Part shown: positions 10,889 through 22,460 of the stretch, in pieces
Numbering within the stretch: position 1 is the stretch's first letter
How the letters are laid out: each line of letters opens with the position of its first letter
Origin: Heligmosomoides polygyrus polygyrus
Taxonomy: Eukaryota; Nematoda; Chromadorea; Rhabditida; Heligmosomidae
Direction of reading: 5' to 3'
Assembly (NCBI GenBank): GCA_947396885.1
Contig: OX377204.1
Location: forward strand, 20,157,706 to 20,221,705
Length of the DNA: 64,000 nt
Translations under genes and position numbers: made by a program
Notes under the pieces: model-generated
The model's database searches: none
The model's input: only the letters and a program-made list of their open reading frames with translations
What the model was told of the DNA's origin: nothing

Positions 10889-11961
10889 AGTTCAGAAATA
10901 AAGCCGTATGAAATCAAAGCAAAAAACGGTAGGTTGAAAACAATGGAATAGGTCGAATAAAGAGTAAAGAGGGACTCGAAGGACAGGCAGACGGCCGCAA
11001 TGTCTCTTCAGGGCATGTCAGGTCAGCACAATTACTACGCATACCGCTACATCAGCGCCCGACCTGCTGCACCAAATAAACGGTGTCCCGGTTGGTCGAA
11101 AATTTTAAGTGAAAAATCGCAGAGCTTTGTTGTTCAGCATGACAGGATTTGTTTTGCGAAAACTGGGCGGCAATCGCTACTGGACATGTTTCACATTTCT
11201 GGAGAAAGCTGCCTCTTTAACTAGTCGAAATTTGGCCACCTGACCTCCTGGCCTCTTTATACTTCTTACATAGAGTCTCCACTTTGTGTCCAACTTGCTG
11301 ACGCATTTTTGAACTATAGCTTTAAGTTGAAAGATGGATCTCCACGTCTCAATTCGCCAATAGAGCGTACTGCCCACGGAAAGTCTGCTTGCTTGCTAAT
11401 TTGACAGTTGGCAACCGGCAACAAAATGGGTGAAATGAACTGCAAACGTTATGTTCTATCCTCTGCCAAAAACGTGAAAAAATGAGAGGTTTCAATAACA
11501 GCGTAAAGATTGGTAATTTCTTTCCTGAAATAAAAGAAAATGACGATTGTGATGCAGCAGCAAGTTCAATTTGGATACCGTTGGTCAAATTGGGTATCAA
11601 TTGAATTATCGTAGAGAGAACAATCTTGAAAACATCAAGAAAACTAAATTTGAGCACAGTCAATGATTTTAAAATTTGATTGAAAAAGTCCAGTTTGCCT
11701 GAGGGCGCAATTAAGCGAGACGCAACGACGGATGTAGGTCAGGTCAACACAATTAAGTGGCTTCTTAATTTCGCTTGTGCTTTTAAGGCTTCTACTTGTT
11801 CTCAAATTGTAATCACATGCCATATGATAGCGCAGGCTATCGCATAAGCCGCTGCAAATTTTTGTTAGGAAATCTGTATTTTGAAACAAGTTATCATGTT
11901 GCGATGCAAAAAACGCGTTTTTGCGATGCAAACGCCATTTGGTTGAATGGCGGCGGTACTG
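10889..11961 (-). repeat. Right arm of the large inverted repeat
   Basis: This is the inverted copy of 6512-7577. Differences are small substitutions and short indels. The longest frames in it, such as 11349-11663 and 11644-11964 on the minus strand, have partners in the left arm and read as repeat DNA. Confidence 0.85.
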
Positions 11962-13189
11962 CATTGTTTAACGATCTTCTAATGACAGAATAAGATGATT
12001 TTGAATATGTCGCCCTTATTGACGACATTGTAGAAACGTAAAACTTTGGCTTGCAGCATGCCTTCAGTGACATCAATTTGGTAAATGGGGAAACCACTTC
12101 CGGTGGCGAAAGGATCGAAATGTGAGAAGGAATAAAAGCGGAATCAAAAGTAGGGAAAATAAGTGGTATTATTATTTGTTACATGAATAGCATAACAATA
12201 TACCGCCACGTGAACGTAAACTAGAACACCGATAACAACAATAATCTCACATAAACAAGATTGAAGCACATCTAATGTTAAGAACAACTATGCCTCGATC
12301 AGAAGCTGATTCACTAGTCTCTTAAATCGACGAAATATACTGGGAATGTTTAAACATTTTGAGATTTTATTGTACTCTGAAACAGCTTGATGACAAAAGA
12401 AATGCAATTTGAGGTCTAGTCAGGACAATCTTTAAACTGTACCCTCGCGTCGCTGAGACTTGAAATGAAAACAGTGTTAGCCAATGTAAGCTTATAAAGA
12501 ACCTCAGAGGCTGTTTAGCGCGAAGTAAAACTCAGAAATGAACCAGGACTTCATCCTAGTGGTCTAGTGACTAAGTGCTCATGACGCTCGCCTCAGGCTA
12601 CTCTACTTCTTATAATAGGATTTGTACCCAACTGCCTACGTGTGCGCTACTACATGTACGGACGGCAAGATTCACTATGGAGGATATAGCCACCTAATAA
12701 CTCCCTGTTTATATAGTGCCTTAAAAGTTCTCAGGATATAGCACTACCTTTGCAGGAACATGCCCCGAGGAATTGGCGATGCTTGAGCGGCGACACTTGC
12801 TGCCGCCTGTGACTACGCATTTATTTATCCAAGAGAAAATCTAATTACGACCGTCTGCCCTTTTAAGGTGCGTGTTGTTCTCTTCATCTATTCCGGGTGG
12901 GAACTGACGATGAATGCTGCTGTCAGCTGCACTTTAATCCTCAGCGAGGTGACTTAATTAACTATTGGAAGCAATCCAAATGAAATAGCAGAATGAGCAG
13001 TTATGAGCTAGCGGTGACGAATTTTCCAGTAGCTCAAACAACACTTAAGATTTGGTGATTTTGTTAGAAAAAGTGGAGAATCGCCTATTATAACAATAGG
13101 TGAGCCTAGCGTCGTGAATGCCTCCATTCCTCTGATTTACACCGTCGCTCCTTATCTGTTTTGGAAGGGTAAGATAGACAGTCCATTTT
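11962..13189. other. Gene-free stretch
   Basis: No ORF with recognisable content. A GTGGTCTAGTGACTAAGTGC stretch near 12560 resembles a tRNA D-arm, but no T-arm or acceptor pairing follows. Confidence 0.4.
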
Positions 13190-13405
13190 GTAAACGTGAT
13201 AGTGTAGTCGGGGGAGGTGCCGGCTTTGGCATGCATTCCGATTGAAAGCCCATTGGTTCGACTTTGTCGCTCAGGTCAATCAAGCCTTCCCAAAATCACT
13301 GCAAAACATTATATTGGCTAAATACCCATTCAATCGCCTCTACGATCCCGTAGAAGTAGAGTGAATGGCGCATCCCCAAAATACTGTCTCGCAGTCGTCC
13401 TTCAT
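13190..13405 (+). repeat. tRNA-derived SINE copy
   Basis: An A-box-like TAGTGTAGTCGG lies at 13200-13211, with GGTTCGACTTTG as the B-box counterpart. The copy ends with AAGTAGAGTGAATGGCGCATCCCC, the family's 3' signature. The middle of the consensus (the GAATTGGTACC part) is shortened. Confidence 0.65.
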
Positions 13406-14299
13406 CGTTTATAATTTCGTTCATTTTTAAGCTCCATCTTGTTCATCGACAACCCCGGGGGAACGTCAATGATCTCCAGCCAGCCAATGTGCGCTACATA
13501 TTCGCACAGAAGTCTAAGGCACGGCCTATCCTAGGGATTCCACAATCAGCGACTTTTTTTCGTTAGCCCAACGAACGACAGGAGTCGGAAGTGCTAACGG
13601 ACGGGGTACAGCTGGTTGGGCTTCCCCCTGAAAGTCAACAGGATTCGATCAACAGTGGTCGACTGTTCAACTTTGGTTATTTATTATGAAAGCAGTCGTG
13701 TAGCCAATGCATACGCATCTTTTCTATTTTTCTATTTAGCCGAACACGTGGCCAACATTAATTGATTGAATCCTGCAGTTAACAGCTTAACTAAATAGCT
13801 GCAGGCCATTTAAATGATTAATATTGACAGGTGTTTGGCATCTTGAGCTGCTTTAAATCGTTCTGGAAATCGGCGTATTTGCATGATATCCGTAAAAAGC
13901 ACTCCACTGTTTGCAAATATCAGACGCATCCTAGTTGATAATGTGACTAGAATTTTTAACAAAGCAAAGTAAAATAGAGGCGAAATGGCGACAAGAATAT
14001 GTGCCGACTTTCCTGAAATTCAATAATGACCTAGTCGCAAAAATGATGGCAAAGAATGTTTACATGCACTATTCAAGTTTATCCTACTGTGTCAGCGTAC
14101 TTATGAGTTCTTCTGAAAGCGGAAGTCTCTTTCAGAGGCACGAGTGTGTCTGCTAGATGCTTTTTTTGGTTCCAGTGGGATTTGCCTAGCTCCGAGAAGG
14201 TTATCCATGTTGCCCAGAAGAACGCTCAATCCTGCTCGAACTCGTGCTTCTCCAAGCTCCGTGCAATAGTCCACATGTCGAGCAAAACACTCGGCATTG

Positions 14300-14365
14300 G
14301 TGGTTCTTTTCGGTACCAGGAAAGTCAGTGGAAGAAGACTCATCGGAATTCTCCAGAAGCCATGT
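14300..14365 (-). repeat. Segment duplicated in inverted orientation at 14975-15035
   Basis: Read on the minus strand this contains GAATTCCGATGAGTCTTCTT and continues to a GGTACCGAAAAG block. The plus strand at 14975-15035 has the same order with scattered substitutions. In one shared frame the peptides are FWRIPMSLLPLTFLVPK and FCRIPTSLLPVTLLAPK. I do not recognise the product. Confidence 0.5.
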
Positions 14366-14773
14366 AGACTTACGTCTAATTCTGCTTATAAACGTCGCAG
14401 GTTAGAACGCCCAATTTCTTCGGGTACTTGTCATTAAAGTGGCCTGCATAGAAAGCCGAGTAGGCGCTAACCAATCAGAACCAATCAGCACTAACCGAAT
14501 ACACACCAGCCAATTGCCAGTTGGGTAACGACCGAACGCCCCTCCCCATACTTGGTATGACACCTTCATTGGACGCGGTCCAATAAGTCTTCTTGTGCTC
14601 ACATTGGTTCAGGTCGTTCTAAACGCCAAGCACTCGTCCATGGTGAAAAACAGGTACATGCCAGAGGAAATAAAGAAGAAAAGTGAAGATAAAAAAGATG
14701 GTAGAAAAGAAAACTGTAGAAAAGTGGAGTATTAAAGAAAGAGCTAGTTCCGCCACTCAATTCTCCATAGATA

Positions 14774-15709
14774 CCATTTTCACGTAGAATTGGACACCTT
14801 TCAAATCAAACTGGATACTCTTCGAAGGTATTTTATCAAAACGCTTCCAAACTAAAATTTGCTTGTTCAGCATTAACTAGAGACTCTTCGAAAAGGGATT
14901 TTTTGTTACAAACACATCCTGAAATTTTATTAACAATACATGTATTTTTGTTTAAAAAATAATGTTTTTTGAGGACTTCTGCAGAATTCCGACGAGTCTT
15001 CTTCCAGTGACTTTGTTGGCACCGAAAAAGGGCCACCAACGCCACCAAAAAAGGGCCACCAAGGGTGTTAAAAAATACATGTATTTTTATTAAAAAATAA
15101 TAAATTTTTTGAAAGAAAACAGTGGTTTAAAGCTTGTTTTAAAGAGCAGTAAAACGGCCGTTTTTCAAAGTTAAAGGAAAAAATTGCGCCATGCCCTCTT
15201 CCATGATGTCGCGATTTTTATTCGATTAATGGCAGAATTTCTGTTTGTATGGAATTTGACACCTGCAACAAAATTTACTGTAAAGAAAAGTAACTGCAAA
15301 GAACACACATATCCCTACTTAGGTGGTACATGTTATGCAACTCTTACACTACATATCGTTCAAATAAAAGTTGCGGCGATCTTCTCGAGTGCATGGCGCA
15401 ATCTGAGCTTTTATGCGCTATATGCTTGCTTCTTTGCTACGCCTTGGGACACATTTTAATTTATTTTTTAATCAACATTTCAAAATAATATTCAATTACT
15501 GGGTAGCTAAACTAAAAAATGTCAAAGAAAGTTTTACCATTTTTCCTTGAACAAAAAATTTTTTCCAACGACTTTATTGGGATTGTAGTTTAATCTGCCT
15601 GAAGGTCATTTCGAGTTGAAAGAGTTCGCTTTCATTTCAAAAGTTTTTAAACTGGCTTAGAAAAGTGTCTAATCTGATTTGAAAAGTGTCCAATTTGACG
15701 TGAAAATGG
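14774..15709. mobile_element. MITE with CCATTTTCACG termini
   Basis: The left end reads CCATTTTCACGTAGAATTGG and the right end is its reverse complement with few changes (CCAATTTGACGTGAAAATGG). Both are flanked by TA. The interior contains GCGCCATGCCCTC at about 15187 and an inverted GAGTGCATGGCGC at about 15388, so much of it can fold back. No transposase is present. Related pieces lie near 16.8-17.5, 29.6-30.1, 35.0-35.4, 57.1-57.8, 58.8-59.1 and 61.4-61.9 kb. Confidence 0.7.
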
Positions 15710-16144
15710 TATATCACAGAGGCACAGCAAACCGCCTTCTGATTTTTCCCGAATATCACATGGAAGTTGAAAACGTGGCTTATCCAAGAAGATGAATAGC
15801 TTCGCGCTTTATTCTCACCAAAGAAGTCTGCGAGCTTTATATGATAATGGCTAACATGTGGACTACGGAATGCACTGCGTTAAAATTTCTGGCGGCATAC
15901 TGTAGTTTACGGTGTTTCGGCGCAGAATCCTAAAGTCGGTCCTGCGGTGTCATATTGACGAGTCTTGAATACTGTGAGCGTGCCTCTAAGAGTTGACATC
16001 CTTTGCCTGAGGGTTGCAAATTAGGCCAGAGCTCACGAAGACGCCTAAGCTATGTAGGTCGCCTAGCCTAAGCAGAAGAAGCCTGTACTGTGTTGAAGAC
16101 GTGGGCGTAGCACATCAAACGAGTCAGTAGAGAAACTGACCCCG

Positions 16145-16372
16145 AGGGCGTAGTAGCGCGGTCGGAGGGGATGCCGGCTGTCGCTTACTCTCCCATTCAA
16201 GATTTTTGGTTCAGGTTCCCTTCCCTCTGCCAAGCAAGCCTACCAGGCAGGTGAATTGCCGTTGTCTTGTATGTGACTGATCAAACACTAACTTGTCCAT
16301 CTGTAGAGCTCCTCAAGTCATTGTGTGGCCAAAGACGCGATATACCGTGGAAGTAGAACGCGTCGTGCACAA
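16145..16372 (+). repeat. tRNA-derived SINE copy
   Basis: The A box TAGCGCGGTCGG lies at 16154-16165 and a GGTTCAGGTTCCC B-box variant follows. Family body segments CAGGTGAATTG and GTCATTGTGTGGCC are present, ending near GTAGAACGCGTCG. Confidence 0.7.
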
Positions 16373-16754
16373 ATTAAGCTAAGCGGTCGTTTATCTTTTA
16401 CACACTAACTTCTCCTAGATTTGAATCAGCTAAGGAAGTCTAAAAGGCAAAGAGACCACCCAGAAGAAACGGAGCCGCCAAATGACTGGCCAAGAAGGAG
16501 TGCCGTTGGTGGTAATGGAGCCCATGGGAGAGTGATGAGAGCCGAAAATGAAGGGCAGTCTAGCCCAACCAACTCATGAATATTAATGGATGCCTTGAGA
16601 GGAAAGCCTCCATGTCTCTGAACAAAGTACTTTCCCAGCGGTGCTTTAACGAGTTATTTTTACAGTAGGAATTCGGAACGTGACGATAAGATGTGTTGGA
16701 GGCCGATCTTGTTCAGCCTCTATACGGCGCAAATCTCCGCGTCCGCTTATAAAG

Positions 16755-17455
16755 AGCTTTCACTTTGGAATGGACCTCTTTCGCGTCAAATCGAACATTT
16801 TTTTTTTTTGAAAAAATAAACGCACCTTAATTTAAAATAGACGCTTTATAATAAAAGGAAAATAAACGCTTGTTTGGAAAAATTGCGCGAAGATCTCCTA
16901 TGCATTGCGTCTTCAAAAGAAATGTGTAAACTTTTTTAAAATAAACACAGCATTTATATTCCTCTGGACAAAGCAGTTGGTTCATTCGCATTCTAAAGTG
17001 CTTCGGCAAAAAAGGGTTTTTCGTATGGAATATGGTGCCATGCACTTGTCACGAATCTTCCAGCGTTTATTTGTTTATTTGGTTCATTCTGTAAATAACA
17101 TCTACGGAAGGTTATCCGTTGAAAATAGTGCCATTCAATCCTATTTGATGATTGCTTTTGTTGCTTCTGGATTTATACGCATGTAAACTGCAGTTGTACT
17201 ATCATTCTAAAGAATCTGCAAGCATTGGTTGAAGTCAAATACCACAAAATGGGTGTTCATTCATATAATGTACTTAATTTTTTCCTAAAGTATCTTAGCA
17301 AATTTGTGGCCAACGTTTATTAAAAATCTTAAAAAAAAGGCGATTGTGACTTTGTTAGACCATGCGTGTTTGAGCATTAAACGCGTTCTCCTTCAGCTTG
17401 CAGGATGTTTATTTTAGTTTAGAAGTGTCGAGTTTGTAGTGAAAACGGTACGTAA
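16755..17455. repeat. Diverged MITE copy (CCATTTTCACG family)
   Basis: The right end (GTCGAGTTTGTAGTGAAAACGG) and left end (CTTTCACTTTGGAATGGACC) are degenerate inverted forms of the termini seen at 14774-15709. Internal frames are not convincing genes. Confidence 0.4.
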
Positions 17456-18051
17456 GCCGTTGATGAAAACATTGATGAAAACCCTCTTGTAGCTACCTTA
17501 GAGTTTCCACTATTCCATGTTTGGAGCTCAACTACAGCAGGACAAGAGTGGAACTCCCCACCAGAGAAGCTAGACCCGTTGAGGAAGTTGAGATATTCAA
17601 TGATGGAATGCAAGAGGCTGCATTAGCTAACAGGAGTGGAAAACAAGATGAGCATGAAGTGAAGGCGTGGGAGGATGTGAACGATAAGCCGTCAGCCGCC
17701 GTAGGTTAATCTCCGGCACGTGAATTACCCTAAACTGCACTTAATCTCTTCTCAAAGTGAACCAACCACCTATGCATAGTTCTCTTCCATACATTCTATG
17801 GCAGTTCCAGTTGCTACTGTGTACATGAGAGCTACATCGGACAGCTGCAGTAATTTAGCTCCTTCAACATAATCAGGAAATTCCTACTGGATCGGAATAA
17901 ACATTGACATCGTTGCCATTGATCTGGCAGTAATATATACTTCTCCCCTGTTTATAACGAGCAAAAAGACGGCTTGGCGGTCAATTTTCTTTCGGTTTTC
18001 AGAGAGGATTTTAGAACTGACCTAAAAGAGCCGGGGCTCCATGCGAAGGTA

Positions 18052-19346
18052 TTAGGTTGGCCGGAAAGTTCTGGCCGTTTTGACAGGTTCGCTTCAAACA
18101 ATCACAACTTTCTTCACACTCTCCAGATTCAGTCGAAATAAGCAGCATTCGAATCAGCACGCTTTCTCCAATGCGGCGATTGTTGAGTAATTCCATCAGC
18201 AAAAAAACTTGGGGTCGTCTCCACACTTTCTCTATCAGCAAAAAAAAAACTGGTGGGTGTAGAAGCGACAAATTCTGGGAAGGCTGATTTTGCGTGGTTC
18301 CGATTTGCAAAGGTTCTACCAGCGAGGAAGCTCCGAAAGTGCTTAAAAAGGTGGTAGTCGGTTCGCGCAAAGTCTAATGAGTATGGCGGGCGAGGCAGAG
18401 CGTCAATTCCTAGTTCGACGATTTTTCGCATGGGATTTGCGAAACGTGTGGGCGGGCGTCGTCCTGTAGAACAATAGGACCTCTTCTGTTGACCAGAGCT
18501 GCCTGCAGCTCATGCAATTTTCGGTGCATTTCGTTGATTTCTTCACAGCAGGAATCTGCTGTGATGGTTCGGCGTGGTTCCAGAAAGTTGCAGTGATTCA
18601 CGCCAGCCACCAACCACCATACTGCTACCACCGTCGTTTTCTTGTGGGATATAGGCTTTAGGAAGTGCCTGCGGGGAGGGCGGAAATCGTCTACGTCAAC
18701 GCGTCGTACAGAACCCATTCATCATTACATGTGGCGCCTTGATTCAAAAACGGGCCGCTTTGATTCTGGAAAGGCAAGAAAGAACAGATTCCGAAACGAG
18801 ACCATTTCTGGAAATCATCGAAATGGGGTGGTACTCACCTTTCGAGCTTTCTCACCTTTTTGATGCGTTTCGAACCATCTGTAGCAGCAGCTTTACTGAC
18901 TCGTAAGTCTTTTGCAATCTCACGAACTGTTTGCGGTGGATTAGCTTTCGCGAAGACCTTCAAACAGTCATCCTTGATTGCTTTCGGTCTGCCGCTTCGC
19001 GGCTCGCATCTTCAAGGTTGCAATCTCCAGAACCGCCGTTGCACGGCTTGTTCTCCAACATTACTCCACCTCCACACATGATTGACTCGCCGGGCTGTTT
19101 CGACGTCGGATTGGCCCAAAATTGAAATAAAATATCCTTCGGAAATGCTCTGTCGACATACTTCAATAAGTGTTTGAAGATGCACGACTATTAATCATAG
19201 AGGAAGCACAAATTATTCCGTGAGATAGGGCGAAGAATTACGTATTAGACATTATATAAAAATGCGAAGTAAGTTGGATATTGATTCAATAATGAACGAA
19301 AGAAAGCTGCTGCACAAAAACCGCCAGAATTTTCCGGCCAACATAA
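18052..19346 (-). mobile_element. Near full-length mariner element
   Basis: The left terminus TTAGGTTGGCCGGAAAGTTC (18052 on) is matched by an inverted right terminus ending at 19346, each flanked by TA (18050-51, 19347-48). At 1,295 bp it has the normal length for an autonomous mariner. A transposase is encoded on the minus strand but is broken by frameshifts and stops. Its termini and protein differ from the mariners at 0.75 and 22.5 kb, so it is a separate lineage. Confidence 0.93.
18129..19070 (-). pseudogene. Mariner transposase, frameshifted
   Basis: The order on the minus strand follows the family. A helix-turn-helix region lies near 19060-18860 (SGDCNLEDASREAADRKQSR, then NPPQTVREIAKDLRVSKAA). 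The middle region around 18720-18450 carries VVAVWWLVAGVNHCNFLEPR and IVLQDDARPHVSQI, holding the second catalytic aspartate. The C-terminus at 18431-18300 reads PRPPYSLDFARTDYHLFKHF, containing the third acidic position. The frame changes at least twice (near 18420 and between 18720 and 18860). It would bind the element's own termini and cut at TA, but cannot be translated intact. Confidence 0.9.
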
Positions 19347-20243
19347 TATTATCGAAGCCTATTGGTGAGCCACGGAACGGAAATGAAGGAAGTCTCCACA
19401 AAATGAGCTCATGAATATTTAAATTTCTCCTTATAGGACAAATACTAACGTAATTGTGTGAAAGGTCGCAATAAAATGCACTTGGAGACGTTCTTTGTAG
19501 CCCTTTATGTCGTTTATAAACCCCTGAGTACTTACTATAATACGTTACAAAGGAATTGTAAAGAATGGTCGACTGCGGTTTAGAATGCGCCACGCACTCG
19601 CCTCTTTCATAGTAGGCTGCAGGCGCCACGGGAGCATCGAGCGATGGTAACATAGTTCAGTATGTACCGAAAGGAAACGAAATAGAATGCACAGATGGTT
19701 TCTGGTGAGGTGAACCGGCGGAAGTAGTGGACCTTTTTCAGGATGTATTATAATTGGGGGAGGGGAAGAGTAGTCTTTATTGGCCCTTTGGCAATGGCAG
19801 CAAACCTGAAGCAAACTAGTCTATAAAACAGTTCCATGAACTAGCTTACGTGAAAACCCTTCTTTGAAATATTCTTGGCGGGAGGGACCACATTGCTTAC
19901 ATTTTTTTTTAGCAATCTCCTTTAAAACTAGAGTAGATCCGGTGTCCTCCGAAATGGGTACAGGATTAAAATACTACAAAGCTTTCAAGCAACGCTGTGC
20001 AGGTTACAAGTTGTTTCGGAAAATTTTAAAGGATAAATGATAAATGACATTTAGTGCTTGCGGAACACCTCCAACACGTAGTTATTACTTCGTTAGCTTC
20101 GAAGTAATTGAATCTAGAAGGATAACGGCAACATCGTTTTGTGTAGCATCCCTGACAAAAGGACCTTCAAGTTCAAACGTATTTCTGAGAATATGAGGTT
20201 TTTGAAAGGTCTTATAGGAGGGACTTTTGAACAAAACTTTTGA

Positions 20244-20448
20244 CAGGTTCCTTTCCATCTAGGTCCCCCTTTATAGTTCGAAGGCCGGAAGAGGGATTAG
20301 GTGGCGTGTATGTATAGTGGATAGATCGAAAAGTAAATTTTATTAATCTCTTGTAATGTTTTTTGCGGAAAAATAAGTGCACACACGTCACCGGATTGCC
20401 CGACCGGCCTTTGAACTATAAAGGGGGCCTTAGATAGAAAGGAACCTG
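20244..20448. repeat. Short hairpin element (MITE-like)
   Basis: The segment 20244-20288 (CAGGTTCCTTTCCATCTAGG ... GGCCGG) is the reverse complement of 20404-20448 with about five mismatches. The loop is 115 bp. No ORF and no clear TSD. Confidence 0.7.
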
Positions 20449-21268
20449 CTTCGTTCAGAAATGAAGTGCAATTTCAAACGTAGGTTCACCATCTACGCAT
20501 TCCACAAAGCTCAGAGAATTTTCTCAAGAACCTCGCAGCAAAGAAGTTAAGTGTAACCAGATGAATGATAACATTTCCACGACAGATTGGCTGTGTATAC
20601 AGTAAAGCTGCAACCTATTGTAGAGAATTTGGGCTTCCACCTAGATTTGCACCAAAACGCAAGGTATTGAAAGATATCAAGCAGCCTGAAACGTGTCCGC
20701 TGAAGACAACAACAACAACTTTATAATGAGAACTAGATGCTGAATAATGAACGATTTAAGAGTTCTGGTCTTCTAGCAGCCAGGAAAGGGAAAAGAAGGG
20801 GACGAGGGCACGAAATAACACCGCAAATCAGGCGACTTTGTGAGCTAACGCCCCCTAAAGCTGTCTACATCCTACGATGCTTACTAACTTCCCTTAAGGA
20901 GATTAGCTTCTGATACACCCACTCGACTTAACGTGTTTTTCAACATTCAGCCCTCATTCCATCCGGCTGGCCAACACTATACTCGATACCTCTATACCTC
21001 TTAAACTAGTAGTGTAACTGCGCTAGGGTTTGAGATCGCTAACCATAAGTGCGGCCAAGTACAGGGCGGAGAGCACCTCGACGGTCACTTAAGTGGACAC
21101 AATTGCTCCACTTTCATATTGCTGGAATCTGGAAATATTAAGTATTATTAACTTTTACTCCTTCGACGGGTGCGTGAGGCACAGTCGGAGGAATCGGAGG
21201 TCGGCTGTTCGCTCGCATCCGATGCCAGGTTTTTGGTTCGGATTTCCTGCCCAAGCCAACAAGCCTTC

Positions 21269-22098
21269 TGTCGTGACGTTCGCCACGCTCCATCACGACT
21301 CTTCAAGGGCACACACGCTGGGAGGCGCCCTGGTCCCGACGCGGAGGGGATACGGTCGCCCGCACGCGCCGCGACGCACTATAAACGCCTTCCCGCCCGC
21401 ACCCAGTAGTCCTCGGCTTCGTCGTCGCATCGAGCAGTCGGTCCGCTCTCCGCTCCGGTACTCCATCGACAGCGCAGTGTCCACTCCATCAGGACATGGA
21501 CTCGACAAGCCGCGCAGGGCTCCAGGACGACCAGGACAGGACGCGCAGGAGCATCAACCGGAGGTAACCACAGAGACCGACCGGGCCACCGCCTTCGTGA
21601 GCGCAGGCTCCAGGGTAGGAGCAAGGGAGGATCTGCGGCTTGCGCTTGGGGCTGACCCGTAGGTAACGTGGCGAGGCTCAGGCTTAACTCGTAGGCAATT
21701 GTGTTCCTATATTGATATGCATTGTGTGCATTGGAGTTGCTATGAAGTATGTTGTCTATTGCGCACTGTCTCGAGAGTGGAAGAAGGTTTATTCTGAGCG
21801 CAGTGGTAAATACTCCAGAAGGTCGGCTGGTTCAATTGTAGCACGCGAGTGATGTGAAGATGGGCGAGGGTCGCCGGGTGCCAGCGAAGGTGCATTCCGC
21901 GGAAAGATACTAAGTAACATCCGCATTGGTACGAGGTGTGCTAAGTAGGGGCAACAAGGGCCTAATTCTATCGCAGGTAATGTGAGAGCTAGCGCTCATG
22001 GGTAAGACCTCGAATCCGGTTGTGCCTTACACGTGGCCCCGGGTTGAGGGCCGCATGAGTTCTACCACCGGTGCACCGGACTCACCAGAGGTACGACA
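21269..22098 (+). mobile_element. Solo LTR with 5-bp TSD
   Basis: The 830-bp block begins TGTCGT and ends ACGACA, a perfect 6-bp terminal inverted repeat of the TG...CA type. It is flanked by CCTTC on both sides (21264-21268, 22099-22103), the 5-bp duplication expected from an LTR-retrotransposon integrase. It is much richer in G+C than its surroundings. No gag, protease or RT sequence is present, so it is a solo LTR left by recombination between two LTRs. The 5-bp TSD fits BEL/Pao or Gypsy, which I cannot separate from an LTR alone. The long plus-strand frame at 21093-21662 runs across its left edge and is not a gene. Confidence 0.88.
21379..21385 (+). promoter_or_regulatory. TATA-box candidate in the solo LTR
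   Basis: CTATAAA lies 110 bp into the LTR, in a GC-rich setting, as in the U3 promoter of an LTR element. About 110 bp downstream an ATG at 21495 opens a 23-codon frame ending in CGGAG/GTAACC, which looks like a splice donor. Orientation assumes plus-strand transcription. Confidence 0.4.
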
Positions 22099-22342
22099 CC
22101 TTCCATACCTTCGGGGCCGGCGAATTGGTAACATACCATTCGGGAAGGGCAAAGCACTGACTAGTCTACCAGCAGGTCACCGCAAGTCATTGTATAGCCA
22201 AATACGCATTCAACGTCAACATTTGCGTCTCCACGACCTCCCGACATAGAAGTAGAATTCGTGGCGCATCTCAAAAGGGAATGTGTAAAGGCTTCTCTTA
22301 CCCTCATCCTTCGATAAGCTCCGACCAATTATATTATAATTA

Positions 22343-22430
22343 GTTTATTTATTTATTTGAAACTGGACCTTACATAAGCACGCTCATAGTATAAACTAAT
22401 AACAAGCAATCAACGATCTTAAACAATTTC
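22343..22430 (-). repeat. Isolated 3' end of a CR1-like LINE
   Basis: A (TTTA)n run is followed by a short region with AAACATAAGC-like and purine-rich pieces that resemble the 3' ends at 25.4 and 48.9 kb. No coding sequence remains. It abuts the mariner at 22461. Confidence 0.35.
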
Positions 22431-22460
22431 AGTTGACCCACACAAGTCGACCAGATATTA

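Larger units (their letters stand above)
6512..11961. mobile_element. Large inverted-repeat (foldback-like) element carrying a nested RTE
   Basis: The left arm (6512-7577) and right arm (10889-11961) are reverse complements over about 1.07 kb with small differences. Both outer ends read CAGTACCGCCGC in the inward direction. A TA just inside the ends could be the target duplication, but I cannot fix the TSD. The loop is about 0.8 kb once the later RTE insertion (7991-10475 plus TSD) is removed, giving an original length near 2.95 kb. No transposase is recognisable in arms or loop, so it is non-autonomous and of uncertain superfamily. Frames within the arms appear twice in opposite orientation and are not genes. 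Confidence 0.8.
21171..22310 (+). repeat. tRNA-derived SINE split by a solo LTR
   Basis: The 5' part (21171-21268) has GAGGCACAGTCGG as the A-box region, GGTTCGGATTTCC as the B box, and ends in AACAAGCCTTC. The 3' part resumes at 22104 with CATACCTTCGGGGCCGGCGA, then GTCATTGTATAGCC and GAATTCGTGGCGCATC. Removing 21269-22098 and one CCTTC restores the order seen in the uninterrupted copy at 40.1 kb, so this is one SINE with a later insertion. Confidence 0.8.

Noticed and set aside
12540..12670. tRNA-like GTGGTCTAGTGACTAAGTGC.
   Set aside because: No B box and no acceptor-stem pairing follow, so neither a tRNA nor a SINE can be supported.
17521..17709. Plus-strand frame ending in AAVG followed by GTAGGTTAAT, possible exon with splice donor.
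   Set aside because: Acidic, polar peptide without recognised family. No clear TTTCAG acceptor lies upstream, so it remains unproven.
21093..21662. The 189-codon plus-strand frame, among the longer non-LINE frames in the window.
   Set aside because: It starts in SINE sequence and crosses into the solo LTR. GC-rich DNA produces long open frames, and its Pro/Arg/Ser content is low complexity.
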